The notes beneath the pieces were generated by a model that saw only the letters and a program-made list of their open reading frames with translations, was not told the origin of the DNA and did no database searches. From Enterocloster clostridioformis (GTDB lineage: Bacteria; Bacillota; Clostridia; Lachnospirales; Lachnospiraceae): a DNA stretch of 64,000 nucleotides. The stretch is from the NCBI RefSeq assembly GCF_020297485.1, contig NZ_JAIWZC010000001.1:124001-188000 (forward strand), given 5' to 3'. Below, one piece after another: positions 9,064 to 17,792 of the stretch (its first letter is position 1; every line of letters starts with the position of its first letter). The translations under genes were made by a program, and so were the position numbers.

Positions 9064-10104
9064 TTATGACCTTTTCTCCTGCTGATTCAGACTCATATCA
9101 TTGTAAGCTGTCATATTCAAACTTTCCATATATTTATCTACAACAAGCGCATTGGTCAGAGAACCCGTTACATTAAGCATTGTTCTTGGCATATCGATAA
9201 TTGGGTCGATAGCCAGAATCGGACTTACCATTGCAAACTGTGCACCCATACCCACGCCAGACAGGCCTACGGAAGCCGCCATAGTTGCAGTACCTGGAAT
9301 ACCTGCGATACCTAATGAACCGATGGTTACAACGAAGATTGTCATTACAATCATGGTAATATCGACTGGAGTTCCAGTTACGTTACATACATAGATAATC
9401 AACAGAGATGGAAAGATACCTGCACACCCTTGCATACCTGCAGTCGTGCCGAAACCAGCCACAAAGCTTGCCGTCCCTTGGTTTACCCCCAGTTTCTTAG
9501 TCAGAGTTTCAATCGTCATTGGAAGGCAGCCAACGCTAGAACGAGAGGTAAATGCCATTAACATTGTTGCGTAAGATTTCTTTACGTAAGTCATAGGATT
9601 CAAACCATTCACTGCCAGCAGGATTAGTTGGATCGTAAACTGCACGGCTGCTGCAACGTAAAGTGCGATGATGAATTTACCAACCTCAAGGATAGAGGAC
9701 AGACCTCTTTGAGCGATGGTATTTGCCAATAAAGCAATGACTGCCCATGGCATATAATCAAGAATCAGCAAAGCCATATTAATCATCGCTTTGTGAGCCG
9801 CATTAATCAGATGATACAAGGGTTTTGCGGCCTCCTTGCTCTCATAATTTATCCACCAGATTGCCAGACCAAGAAAAGCAGAGAAAATAACAAGACCAAT
9901 GATGTTGCTGTCTACCATAGCTCCAACAATATTTCCTGGAATTAGGTTCTTAATTGTGGTAGCTACAGGAGTGATTTCTTTTGCTGTTGCAGCACCTCCT
10001 TCAACTAAGGTGGCTCCCTTACCAATGCCAAACAGCATGCCAATCACAATGCCAGTTACAGAAGCAACCAAAACCATGCCCATAGTAATGATGATAGGTT
10101 TCTG
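9064..10104 (-). pseudogene. N-terminally truncated dicarboxylate/amino acid:cation symporter (DAACS family)
   Basis: About 345 residues matching the C-terminal three quarters of a DAACS-family transporter (GltP/TcyP type). Several membrane helices are visible, as is the Ser-rich hairpin MLMAFTSRSSVGCLPMTIE. The conserved late segments GTATMAASVG and DPIIDMPRTMLNVTGSLTNALVVDK are also present. About 100 residues, roughly the first helices, are missing. In-frame homologous sequence begins at QKPIIIT, directly at the point where the upstream flavoprotein gene loses its own homology. The first in-frame ATG (10083) has no ribosome binding site. This is best read as a remnant left by a deletion. 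The parent probably imported cystine or a dicarboxylate; the neighbouring C-S lyase favours cystine, by inference. Confidence 0.75.
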
Positions 10105-11480
10105 ACCTCACCTACATGTATCTGTTTGAAAACACCATGCAGAATGTTAAGACCTACCAGTGCAGCCAGATTTACTACATCTCTTGCCGTGCCAAACAAA
10201 GGGGAATAGCAAAGCTCCAATTCTTTTAAATCCTCCAGTGTACCGTTCATAGCAATCAAAGTGGCGATGACATCAATCCGTTTGTCCACATTACCTTTTC
10301 CAATGGCCTGAGCGCCCAGGATTCTTCCAGTAGGCACTTCAAATACGAGCTTAAAATGGATAGGAGAACTATTTGGCATTAGTCCTACTTTATCCATTGC
10401 AATGGTATAAACAGAATCGCAAGGTATATTATTCGCCTTTGCATTTTTTTCATTTAGCCCCGTGGCTGCTGCATTAAGTTCAAAAATTCTGACTGCACAG
10501 GAACCAATCACACCTTTATTAATCCCATGCATACCATACATGGCATCAGCGGCAGCCCTCGCCTGGCGCAAAGCTGGTCCTGCCAGAGGAAGCCTGACTG
10601 GCTTGTGTGTTAGGCTCTGGTACACCTCAATGGCATCTCCCACTGCATAAATATGTGGATCGCTGGTACGGAAATCTGGTGTAACCTTGATTGCGCCCGT
10701 TTCACCAATTTCCAGTCCGGCCTCTTTCGCAAGCGTAGTCTCAGGCAGTACTCCAATTGCAAGTACTACTACATCAGCCGGCAGTTCCCTCTCAGAGTTT
10801 AGGATTACCTTGTCTTCTGTGATAGCCTTTATACCATCTCTTAAAATTAATTCCACGTCATTATCACAGAGTTCCTTATGCAGGATTTGGCTCATATCAT
10901 AATCAAAAGGATTCATAACCTGACCGGCTGCTTCTACTACAGAAACATTCTTTCCAGCCTTTTTAAGGTTCTCTGCCACTTCAAGACCAATAAAGCCTCC
11001 GCCAACTACAACCACATCGCAGCTGTTCTCCCGGTTTAAATATCGATCTAGTTTAACAATATCGCTTACATTACGTACAGTGAATACGTGTGGAAGAGAT
11101 ACTCCTTTAATCAGCTTAGGGCAAATAGGGGCGGAACCAGGTGACAGAACCAATTCATCATAAGCCTCTTCATATTTCTGACCCGTGATTCGATTGTTCA
11201 CCTGAATCTTTCTGCGGACACGGTCTATACCGCACACCTCATTGTTGATTCGCACATCGATATTGTAAGAAGTCTTAAAGTCTTCCGGTGTCATCAGTGT
11301 GAGATTATCTTTATCCTCCACAGTTCTACTCAAATAGTAGGGAAGGGCACAGTTGGAGAAGGATACATGCTCTCCTTTCTCAAATATGGTTATGCACGCA
11401 TCTGCATCCAGACGCCTAACTCTGGCTGCCACAGAGGCGCCGCCAGCAACTCCCCCTACAACCAGCACACGTTTTCCCAT
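10056..11480 (-). CDS. CoA-disulfide reductase / NADH oxidase-type flavoprotein, C-terminus altered
   Basis: 474 residues from the ATG at 11480, chosen because AAAGGAAG lies 7 nt upstream. Pyridine nucleotide-disulfide oxidoreductase fold: FAD motif VVGGVAGGASVAARVRR, single redox cysteine Cys44 in FSNCALPYY (the hallmark of CoA-disulfide reductases and related NADH oxidases), NAD motif VVVGGGFIGLEVAENL, and a second FAD motif IYAVGDAIE. Larger relatives carry a C-terminal rhodanese domain starting near HVDEVR. Here homology stops at IHVGEVR and the last 14 residues (NLSSLLWAWFWLLL) are symporter DNA read in another frame. The catalytic core is intact, so the reductase may still work. It lies downstream of the C-S lyase in the same direction. 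Confidence 0.85.
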   Translation of the reverse strand: MGKRVLVVGGVAGGASVAARVRRLDADACITIFEKGEHVSFSNCALPYYLSRTVEDKDNLTLMTPEDFKTSYNIDVRINNEVCGIDRVRRKIQVNNRITGQKYEEAYDELVLSPGSAPICPKLIKGVSLPHVFTVRNVSDIVKLDRYLNRENSCDVVVVGGGFIGLEVAENLKKAGKNVSVVEAAGQVMNPFDYDMSQILHKELCDNDVELILRDGIKAITEDKVILNSERELPADVVVLAIGVLPETTLAKEAGLEIGETGAIKVTPDFRTSDPHIYAVGDAIEVYQSLTHKPVRLPLAGPALRQARAAADAMYGMHGINKGVIGSCAVRIFELNAAATGLNEKNAKANNIPCDSVYTIAMDKVGLMPNSSPIHFKLVFEVPTGRILGAQAIGKGNVDKRIDVIATLIAMNGTLEDLKELELCYSPLFGTARDVVNLAALVGLNILHGVFKQIHVGEVRNLSSLLWAWFWLLL

Positions 11481-11543
11481 GTTTTCACTTCCTTTACAAT
11501 TCAATTATACTGTTGTTATTTCTATCAGATACGAAAATGGTAA

Positions 11544-12728
11544 TCATAGTGCTTTGATGTTTGTAACGATACTCTCCACAGCAGTCCTGATATTTTTTGT
11601 ATCTGTTGCAAGGTTAATACGTATAAAACCATGTCCTGTAAAGCTGAACCATTCCCCCACATCACAAGCCAGACGGCATTTATTCTGGATAAAGCTTGCT
11701 GTTTCTTTTTCAGGCACATAGCTGCGCAAATCAAGCCATGAAAGGTAAGTTCCCTCAAGAGGTGTCACCACAACATCAGGAAGCTCCTTGGCAAATTCCA
11801 GCTTCATATAGTTATAATTATGACAAATCAGTGATTTTACGTTTTCAAACCACTCTTCGCCATTACGAAATGCGGCTTCCATACCTGTAACTCCCAACAA
11901 GTTAACTTCCGGAGAGCCTATACTCTTTATATAGGCATCATAGGTTTCCATCAGCTTCCTGTCGTAAATAATCACATGAGAGTGAATTAAACCGGCTAAG
12001 TTGAAAGTTTTAGATCCGGAATTTAGGATAATCAGCATATCCCTATATTTTCCGCCCTTAACAATAGCTGAAGATATGAAAGGAATTTCTCCATATGTAA
12101 AATCCTGGTGAATCTCATCTGATACTACCAGCACTCCATGTCTGTGGCAGATATCTAACATAGCATTCAGTTCTTCTTCTGACCATACGCGGCACACAGG
12201 GTTATGCGGTGAACACAGTATGAACATCTCTACATTGTTATCTGATATTTCTTTTTCGAACTTGTCAAGATTGAGGCTGTAATGGCCCTTGTTATTATCC
12301 AGGTCACATGTTACCAGCTTTCTTCCGGTGTTAAGTATTGCATCATAGAATGGATAATATACAGGAGGGCAGATTATTATGGATGCATTTTCCTTAGTAT
12401 ATGCTCTTATTGCAGTATACAGTGAGCCTACCACGCCTGTGGCAAACCGTACATTTTCTTTGACCAAATCTATACCATGATGTTTCTTTTGCCATGCAAA
12501 AAATGCATCATAATAGGAATCTTCTACTTTACCATAGCCAAACACACCGTGTTCCACACGCTTTGTCAGTGCTTCACGGACTGCTGCCGGCGATTGAATC
12601 TCCATATCAGCGACCCATAACGGAAGCAAATCAGCATCTCCGAAGATTTCCTGCAGTGAGTCCCACTTTAAAGTGCCGGTGCCCCTTCGCTCAACACAAT
12701 TTTCTCTACAGAACTTTTCAAAGTCCAT
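11544..12728 (-). CDS. PatB/MalY-type PLP-dependent C-S lyase (cystathionine/cystine beta-lyase)
   Basis: 394 residues from the ATG at 12728. AAAGGTGG lies 6 nt upstream, whereas the longer frame from 12752 lacks such a site. Fold-type I PLP enzyme of the MalY/PatB group. These cleave C-S bonds of cystathionine, cystine or cysteine conjugates to give a thiol, ammonia and pyruvate. Visible: N-terminal LPLWVADMEIQSP signature, SPHNPVCRVW, VSDEIHQDF with the PLP-nitrogen Asp, and the Schiff-base Lys240 in NSGSKTFNLAGL. The C-terminus ends FTGHGFIRINLATD..., as in the family. It is the first gene of a minus-strand thiol cluster with a consensus promoter and a palindromic operator. The region is AT-richer than its surroundings. 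Confidence 0.88.
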   Translation of the reverse strand: MDFEKFCRENCVERRGTGTLKWDSLQEIFGDADLLPLWVADMEIQSPAAVREALTKRVEHGVFGYGKVEDSYYDAFFAWQKKHHGIDLVKENVRFATGVVGSLYTAIRAYTKENASIIICPPVYYPFYDAILNTGRKLVTCDLDNNKGHYSLNLDKFEKEISDNNVEMFILCSPHNPVCRVWSEEELNAMLDICHRHGVLVVSDEIHQDFTYGEIPFISSAIVKGGKYRDMLIILNSGSKTFNLAGLIHSHVIIYDRKLMETYDAYIKSIGSPEVNLLGVTGMEAAFRNGEEWFENVKSLICHNYNYMKLEFAKELPDVVVTPLEGTYLSWLDLRSYVPEKETASFIQNKCRLACDVGEWFSFTGHGFIRINLATDTKNIRTAVESIVTNIKAL

Positions 12729-12759
12729 CCAGATACCACCTTTCTGACACATATAATAT

Positions 12760-12771
12760 AGTTTCGAAACT
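12760..12771. promoter_or_regulatory. Perfect 12-bp palindrome over the C-S lyase start site
   Basis: AGTTTCGAAACT is a perfect dyad immediately downstream of the -10 box on the minus strand, at the expected transcription start. It is a likely operator; the nearby MarR regulator is one candidate ligand. Confidence 0.65.
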
Positions 12772-12778
12772 GAACAAT

Positions 12779-12807
12779 ATTATATTATATATTGTGCCTA
12801 TTGTCAA
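12779..12807 (-). promoter_or_regulatory. Consensus SigA promoter of the C-S lyase gene
   Basis: On the minus strand, TTGACA (12802-12807) and TATAAT (12779-12784) are spaced exactly 17 bp. This is a perfect match to the vegetative consensus. Confidence 0.9.
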
Positions 12808-12899
12808 TATATCAAGTTATATAAGTTGATAATTCGCTGTTTTACACATAGAAAACCTAGTTTTGATTTAATATTGTTTTGTTAATTAACTATTTTAAG

Positions 12900-13351
12900 A
12901 GAATGGCTTGCATTGGACACCGTAAAATATCGTACAGGACGTTCTGATGCTTTTTCGCTCCTGTTTGGAACGGCAATAGGATGGTCTATCTTTCTGTCCC
13001 TCTCGGATACCGTATGTGGCAAAAAGAGTATCCAAGCTAAAGCTTGCGGCATCTATGGTACGCCAGGTGATGCCTGCCTTTTCTTCCATGAAAAATGTGA
13101 TTATCCTCTGAGACAGCTGGTATACAGAGAAAGGTCTGCTCTCCATTGTGGATGAATATCCCAATCTGGATGTGAGCTGCAATGCAAGATTTGACTCTGT
13201 CATGTATGATCTTGCCCCTGAGCCAACAGGGAAAAGAGGAAGACCGGCAAAACATGGAAAACGTCTTTCACCAGAGGTCGATTTTACACTTTCCAACGAG
13301 AAGATTGGTAGTTATTACTTGGGACACGCAGAGCTGTTTCAAATGCTTTGA
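12900..13351 (+). pseudogene. DDE transposase relic
   Basis: Broken coding remnant of an IS4-superfamily-like transposase. The recognisable order is RMVYLSVPLGYRMWQKE, then after a frameshift near 13028 SKLKLAASMVRQVMPAF...KNVII. A TGA follows where family members have Cys, then DSWYTEKGLLSIVDEYPNLD, NARFDSVMYDLAPEPTGKRGRPAKHGKRL and DFTLSNEKIGSYY. The frame then stops at 13349-13351 without the C-terminal half. A frameshift, a nonsense codon and truncation make it non-functional. I saw no terminal inverted repeats. It marks past IS activity in the AT-rich island and occupies most of the gap between the C-S lyase and MarR genes. Confidence 0.8.
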
Positions 13352-13491
13352 AACGGCTTAATCAGCAGCGGTTCAATTATTAATAAAAGTTGTAAAGTGG
13401 TGTTGTTTTAAAATCTTGCAACATAATTTTAAATATGATATTATTGATAATGTCTTAAATGTATGAATATGTAAGAATAAAAGGAGTTTAT

Positions 13492-13968
13492 ATGACCCAC
13501 TTTACAGACATTGACAATGCATACCGCAAGATAACCGCTAGGGCCAATATGCTGTATGAGTTTGTAATTTTATATCACAATTATATCTATGGAAAACACA
13601 CCTATGAGGCTGAAAATTGCAATATGATGCAAATACACACTCTTACCTTTATTGATGATTGTCCCGGTATTACAGCTACCCAGTTATCTAAAATTTGGCA
13701 CAAAAGCAAGAGTGCCATATCACAGACCATCAAAAAGCTAATCGAATCCGGATATGTAGAAAAGCGTTATATGGAAAACAATGAAAAAACGGCCCGTTTA
13801 TATGTGACCGAAAAAGGAAAACGGCTTTCCAGTGTTCACAAAGCATATGATATTGCAGATATTACACAAACTACAGCCTATCTTATCGAACAATGCAGCG
13901 AGGCTGATTTAGAGGCCTTTTATCGAATCGTTGAACAATACACCAAACTTCTCAAAGAGGAACTGTAA
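13492..13968 (+). CDS. MarR-family transcriptional regulator
   Basis: 158 residues from the ATG at 13492 (AAAGGAG 6 nt upstream). Winged-helix MarR architecture: N-terminal helices, then the helix-turn-helix ITATQLSKIWHKSKSAISQTIKKLIESGYVEKR, followed by the wing with YMENNEKTARLYVTEKGK. C-terminal helices would form the dimer interface. MarR proteins usually repress nearby genes and release DNA on binding a small ligand or on thiol oxidation. It is AT-rich like the thiol cluster 700 bp to the left, so control of the C-S lyase promoter is plausible but unproven. Its 3' end runs into the CIRCE/terminator hairpin before htpG. Confidence 0.88.
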   Translation: MTHFTDIDNAYRKITARANMLYEFVILYHNYIYGKHTYEAENCNMMQIHTLTFIDDCPGITATQLSKIWHKSKSAISQTIKKLIESGYVEKRYMENNEKTARLYVTEKGKRLSSVHKAYDIADITQTTAYLIEQCSEADLEAFYRIVEQYTKLLKEEL

Positions 13969-13997
13969 CCTGGATTTGGAGTCCCCGCCCCTGTTTA

Positions 13998-14030
13998 TTA
14001 GCACTCAACAAAAATGAGTGCTAATTTTTT
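13998..14030 (+). promoter_or_regulatory. Perfect CIRCE operator (HrcA site), also terminator-like
   Basis: TTAGCACTC (13998-14006), nine spacer bases, then GAGTGCTAA (14016-14024) is an exact CIRCE inverted repeat. Six T residues follow (14025-14030), so the same hairpin can serve as the intrinsic terminator of the MarR gene. It lies 7 bp upstream of the htpG -35 box. Confidence 0.93.
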
Positions 14031-14031
14031 A

Positions 14032-14060
14032 TTGACATTTTATTCGTCTCGTACTAAAAT
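14032..14060 (+). promoter_or_regulatory. htpG promoter
   Basis: TTGACA (14032-14037), 17 bp, TAAAAT (14055-14060). The CIRCE element directly upstream predicts HrcA repression and heat-shock induction. Confidence 0.88.
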
Positions 14061-14128
14061 GTAGTTTGTGAGTTAACATTGCAAAACATGAAGAACTAAT
14101 TATTATATAAGAAAGAGGCGGATGAAAG

Positions 14129-16153
14129 ATGGCAAAGAAAGGCAGTTTATCAATTACAAGCGAGAATATTTTCCCGGTAATCAAGAAATGGCTGTACTCT
14201 GACCATGACATTTTCTACAGGGAGCTGATCAGCAACGGCAGCGATGCCATTACCAAGCTTAAGAAGCTGGAACTCATGGGCGAGTATGAAAGACCGGAGG
14301 ATTTGGAGTACAAAATCCAGGTGTCCGTGAACCCAAATGACAAGACCATCAAGATCACAGACAACGGACTTGGCATGACCGAGGATGAGATTGACAAGTA
14401 CATTAACCAGATTGCATTCTCCGGCGTCCAGGATTTCATGGAGAAGTACAAGGACAAAGCCAATGAGGACCAGATTATCGGTCATTTCGGCCTGGGCTTC
14501 TACTCTGCGTTCATGGTTGCCGACAAGGTATCCATTGATTCCCTGTCCTACCAGAAGGATGCCAAGCCGGTCCACTGGGAATCAGAGGGCGGCATTGACT
14601 TTGAGATGGAGGAAGGGGATAAGGCTGAGGTGGGTACCACCATCACCTTATATCTGAACGAGGACAGCACCGAGTTCTGCAACGAGTACAGGGCAAGGGA
14701 AGTCATTGAGAAGTACTGTGCATTCATGCCTGTGAACATTTTCCTGGACAATGAGACAGCCGAGCCCCAGTATGAGACCATTGAGAAGGACGAGCTCACC
14801 GGCAAGGATACAGTGGTCGAGACCGTCATTGAGCCGGCCAAAACCGAGGAAAAGGAAAAAGAAGACGGTACCAAGGAAGTCGTGGAAATCGAGCCTTCCA
14901 GGGAAAAATATAAAATCAACAAGCGTCCGGTGGCCTTAAATGACACCAACCCTCTGTGGAACAGGCATCCCAATGAGTGCAGCGAGGAGGATTATAAGAG
15001 CTTCTACCGCAAGGTGTTCAGGGATTACAAGGAGCCTCTGTTCTGGATACACCTGAACATGGATTATCCATTTAATTTGAAGGGCATCCTGTACTTCCCG
15101 AAAATCAACATGGAGTACGACAGCCTGGAGGGAACCATCAAGCTGTACAACAGCCAGGTTTTTATTGCGGATAACATTAAGGAAGTAATTCCTGAGTTCC
15201 TGATGCTTTTAAAGGGCGTTATCGACTGCCCGGATCTGCCTCTTAACGTATCCAGAAGCGCCCTGCAGAATGATGGCTTCGTGAAGAAGATATCTGATTA
15301 CATCACGAAGAAGGTAGCAGACAAGCTTTCCGGTATGTGCAAGACAGACAGGGAAAATTATGAGAAATACTGGGACGACATTGCGCCCTTCATCAAGTTC
15401 GGCTATATCAAGGATGAGAAGTTTGCTGAGAAGATGGGAGACTTTATCCTGTACAAGAACCTGGAAGGCAAATACCTGACTCTTCAGGACTGTCTGGATG
15501 AGAACAAGGAAAAGCATGAGAATACTATTTTCTATGTGACCAATGAAAAGGAACAGAGCCAGTACATCAACATGTTTAAGGAAGAGGGAATCGACGCTGT
15601 CATCATGCCCGCTGCCATAGACAGCCCGTTTATCTCACATGTGGAGCAGAAGAAGGAAGGCCTCAAGTTCCTGCGTATTGATACGGACCTTAACGCCGCG
15701 TTCAAGGAAGATGTAAAGGAAGACGACGAGGAGTTCAAGAAAACATCTGAGGAGCTGACGGAATGCTTCAAAAAAGCCCTGAACAATGATAAGCTGGACA
15801 TCAAGGTTGAAAAGATGAAGAATGCGGGCGTGGCTTCCATGATTACCGTGTCCGAGGACACCCGCCGTATGCAGGATATGATGAAGATGTACAGCATGGG
15901 CGGCATGGATATGGGTATGTTCGGTGGAACAGGTGAGACACTGGTGCTCAACGCAAACCATCCTCTTGTGCAGTATGTATTGGGACATAAGGATGATGCC
16001 AATACATCCAAAATCTGCGAACAGCTGTATGACCTGGCAAGCTTAAGCCACGGCCCTCTGGCTCCGGATCGCATGACGGCATTTGTAAGCCGCAGCAATG
16101 AAATCATGATGATTATGGCCGGCGGAAAAACAGAATCCGAAAAAGCGGAATAA
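14129..16153 (+). CDS. htpG: Chaperone protein HtpG (Hsp90)
   Basis: 674 residues, somewhat longer than the typical 620-640. GHKL ATPase domain at the N-terminus with ELISNGSDAITKL, DNGLGMTEDEI and GHFGLGFYSAFMVADKV, followed by middle and C-terminal dimerisation domains. Between them (about residues 210-265) lies an extra highly charged segment rich in Glu and Lys, reminiscent of the charged linker of eukaryotic Hsp90. The C-terminal part contains a Met-rich stretch MMKMYSMGGMDMGMFGG. The ATG at 14129 follows AAAGAGGCGG. Single-gene transcription unit: its own promoter with CIRCE upstream and a strong terminator downstream. Cytoplasmic, ATP-dependent protein folding and stress protection. 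Confidence 0.96.
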   Translation: MAKKGSLSITSENIFPVIKKWLYSDHDIFYRELISNGSDAITKLKKLELMGEYERPEDLEYKIQVSVNPNDKTIKITDNGLGMTEDEIDKYINQIAFSGVQDFMEKYKDKANEDQIIGHFGLGFYSAFMVADKVSIDSLSYQKDAKPVHWESEGGIDFEMEEGDKAEVGTTITLYLNEDSTEFCNEYRAREVIEKYCAFMPVNIFLDNETAEPQYETIEKDELTGKDTVVETVIEPAKTEEKEKEDGTKEVVEIEPSREKYKINKRPVALNDTNPLWNRHPNECSEEDYKSFYRKVFRDYKEPLFWIHLNMDYPFNLKGILYFPKINMEYDSLEGTIKLYNSQVFIADNIKEVIPEFLMLLKGVIDCPDLPLNVSRSALQNDGFVKKISDYITKKVADKLSGMCKTDRENYEKYWDDIAPFIKFGYIKDEKFAEKMGDFILYKNLEGKYLTLQDCLDENKEKHENTIFYVTNEKEQSQYINMFKEEGIDAVIMPAAIDSPFISHVEQKKEGLKFLRIDTDLNAAFKEDVKEDDEEFKKTSEELTECFKKALNNDKLDIKVEKMKNAGVASMITVSEDTRRMQDMMKMYSMGGMDMGMFGGTGETLVLNANHPLVQYVLGHKDDANTSKICEQLYDLASLSHGPLAPDRMTAFVSRSNEIMMIMAGGKTESEKAE

Positions 16154-16199
16154 TACTGCGAAACATATAAAATCGTAACAGGAGCGTTACAAAAGAATA

Positions 16200-16243
16200 A
16201 GAGACTGGTTTCAAGAGGAAACTTTTGAAACCGGTCTCTTTTT
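16200..16243 (+). terminator. htpG terminator
   Basis: A 14-bp stem (16201-16214 with 16225-16238, one wobble) with a 10-nt loop and a T5 run. Confidence 0.88.
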
Positions 16244-16246
16244 GCG

Positions 16247-16275
16247 TTGCACGGACATTCTAAATCGGTTATACT
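16247..16275 (+). promoter_or_regulatory. Promoter of the secreted-protein gene
   Basis: TTGCAC (16247-16252), 17-bp spacer, TATACT (16270-16275), 40 bp upstream of the start codon. Confidence 0.7.
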
Positions 16276-16314
16276 GGAAATATCTTACTAGTATGAAGAA
16301 AGGAGAGGAGTTGT

Positions 16315-17727
16315 ATGAGAGGTAAACGTTTCGTGTCAGCGCTGCTGAGCGCAGTGCTTACAGCCGCAGGCGCAATGACAGCCTGGGCGCTTCCCACGGG
16401 GCTCAGTTCCATTGAGGGAAGCACGGTGAGAAGCAGCATGGCCGGATTTGAGGCCACATTTCCAGCCGGTTATGAGGTGGGAAGATATGGAGGAAACCTG
16501 GGGTTAGACTATCTGTCCTATATGGAGGAGGACGGGGTGAAGATTGATTTCATCGCCTCTGCCATTGACGAGGAGAATGAGAGCTTCCTTGCCATGACCG
16601 GCATTGTGGCAGACCTGGAAGGTGAGAGCCTGGAGGGAATAATGCAGGAGATGCTGCAGCTGCTGGGCCAGGACGCATCCTATGGTTCCTATGTATCCAT
16701 GGGGACGGCCGGTATAGCAGGGGCTGGTTATTACTCTGTCAAGATCAATTACGGAGCCCTGATGGCACAGTATATGTCTGCCTGGATAGGCAGTTACGAC
16801 ATGACCCCGGAGGCTAGGCAGAAGTATGACGCCTATATGGGTAAGCTGGCCGCCAGCATGTTCCTGGATGTCTACATGAGGGAGATTAGCGGAAACTGCT
16901 ACATGCTGGTCCAGATCTATTCCGGTGATCAGGCAGGAACGGCGGCCCTGCTCTTGAGTCAGATGCGCCCGTACGCAGGAGGCGGCTGGAACTATACGGA
17001 AGCAGGCGGCTGGCAGTATCTCCACGGAGACGGCACCTACGGGACCAACGAATGGGCTCTGGACGAGAACGGCCTTACATACCGTCTGGACGGCAGCGGC
17101 CAAATCATGTACAAAGCCTGGATTGAAGAAAACGGAAGATGGAAATACGTGGATGAGTTCGGCCACATGGTGACCAATCTGACCAAGACCATAGACGGCA
17201 GCCAATACACCTTTGATGCCCAGGGTTACATGGTAGAGGGAAGCGAGCGGCCGGCCGCGGCCTATGAGACAGGCGCCATATCAGGAAAGACCTACAGCAA
17301 CCGCTGGGCCAATCTGTTTATGAAGTTCCCTGAGGCGGCAGAACTGATGCTGGGCGACGGAAGCTACTACAGCTATCCCCTGGAGGCCGGCGAGAATATG
17401 TACTACTGGTACGACGGCGGAACCGGCTATCTGTTCACCGTAGACTACACCGATTCCACCCAGCAGCTGGACCGTTACCTGGAATGGCTCATCGAATATG
17501 CGGGCTACTATGATTACGCCGTTGACAGCACAGGCACAGTAAACATGGGCGGCTATGAATACAAGTATGTAAAGACCTCCGGCCAAAACAGCGACGGCAC
17601 CACAGAACACGAGGACACCTACTTCCGCCAGATAGACGGCAAGCTCATGGAAATCTCCATCGAATACACCGGCGACCGCCAAGCCACCATAGACCAGATA
17701 CTATCAGCTATAGAGCAGGTGCACTAG
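16315..17727 (+). CDS. Secreted protein with cell-wall-binding-like repeats
   Basis: 470 residues. N-terminal signal peptide (MRGKRF..., hydrophobic core, probable cleavage after TAWA). Two similar globular regions (about 30-210 and 325-470) begin with related motifs (GFEATFPAGYEV, WANLFMKFPEAAEL), suggesting an internal duplication. Between them, residues 222-305 are rich in Gly, Trp and Tyr (GGWNYTEAGGWQYL, ENGRWKYVDEFGHMV, GSQYTFDAQGYMVEG). These resemble the choline/cell-wall-binding repeats of Gram-positive surface proteins. Likely attached non-covalently to the envelope. No catalytic motif was recognised. GGAGAGGAG precedes the ATG at 16315, and a consensus-like promoter lies upstream. 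Confidence 0.75.
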   Translation: MRGKRFVSALLSAVLTAAGAMTAWALPTGLSSIEGSTVRSSMAGFEATFPAGYEVGRYGGNLGLDYLSYMEEDGVKIDFIASAIDEENESFLAMTGIVADLEGESLEGIMQEMLQLLGQDASYGSYVSMGTAGIAGAGYYSVKINYGALMAQYMSAWIGSYDMTPEARQKYDAYMGKLAASMFLDVYMREISGNCYMLVQIYSGDQAGTAALLLSQMRPYAGGGWNYTEAGGWQYLHGDGTYGTNEWALDENGLTYRLDGSGQIMYKAWIEENGRWKYVDEFGHMVTNLTKTIDGSQYTFDAQGYMVEGSERPAAAYETGAISGKTYSNRWANLFMKFPEAAELMLGDGSYYSYPLEAGENMYYWYDGGTGYLFTVDYTDSTQQLDRYLEWLIEYAGYYDYAVDSTGTVNMGGYEYKYVKTSGQNSDGTTEHEDTYFRQIDGKLMEISIEYTGDRQATIDQILSAIEQVH

Positions 17728-17792
17728 AGTGTGTCTGAAATTTCACACAAATAATCACACCAACACCAGCCACCGGACGGAGAAAACCTCAT

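Noticed and set aside
12895..13296. Minus-strand frame of 133 codons in the IS relic
   Set aside because: The plus strand carries the transposase remains; the minus frame is its reverse shadow.
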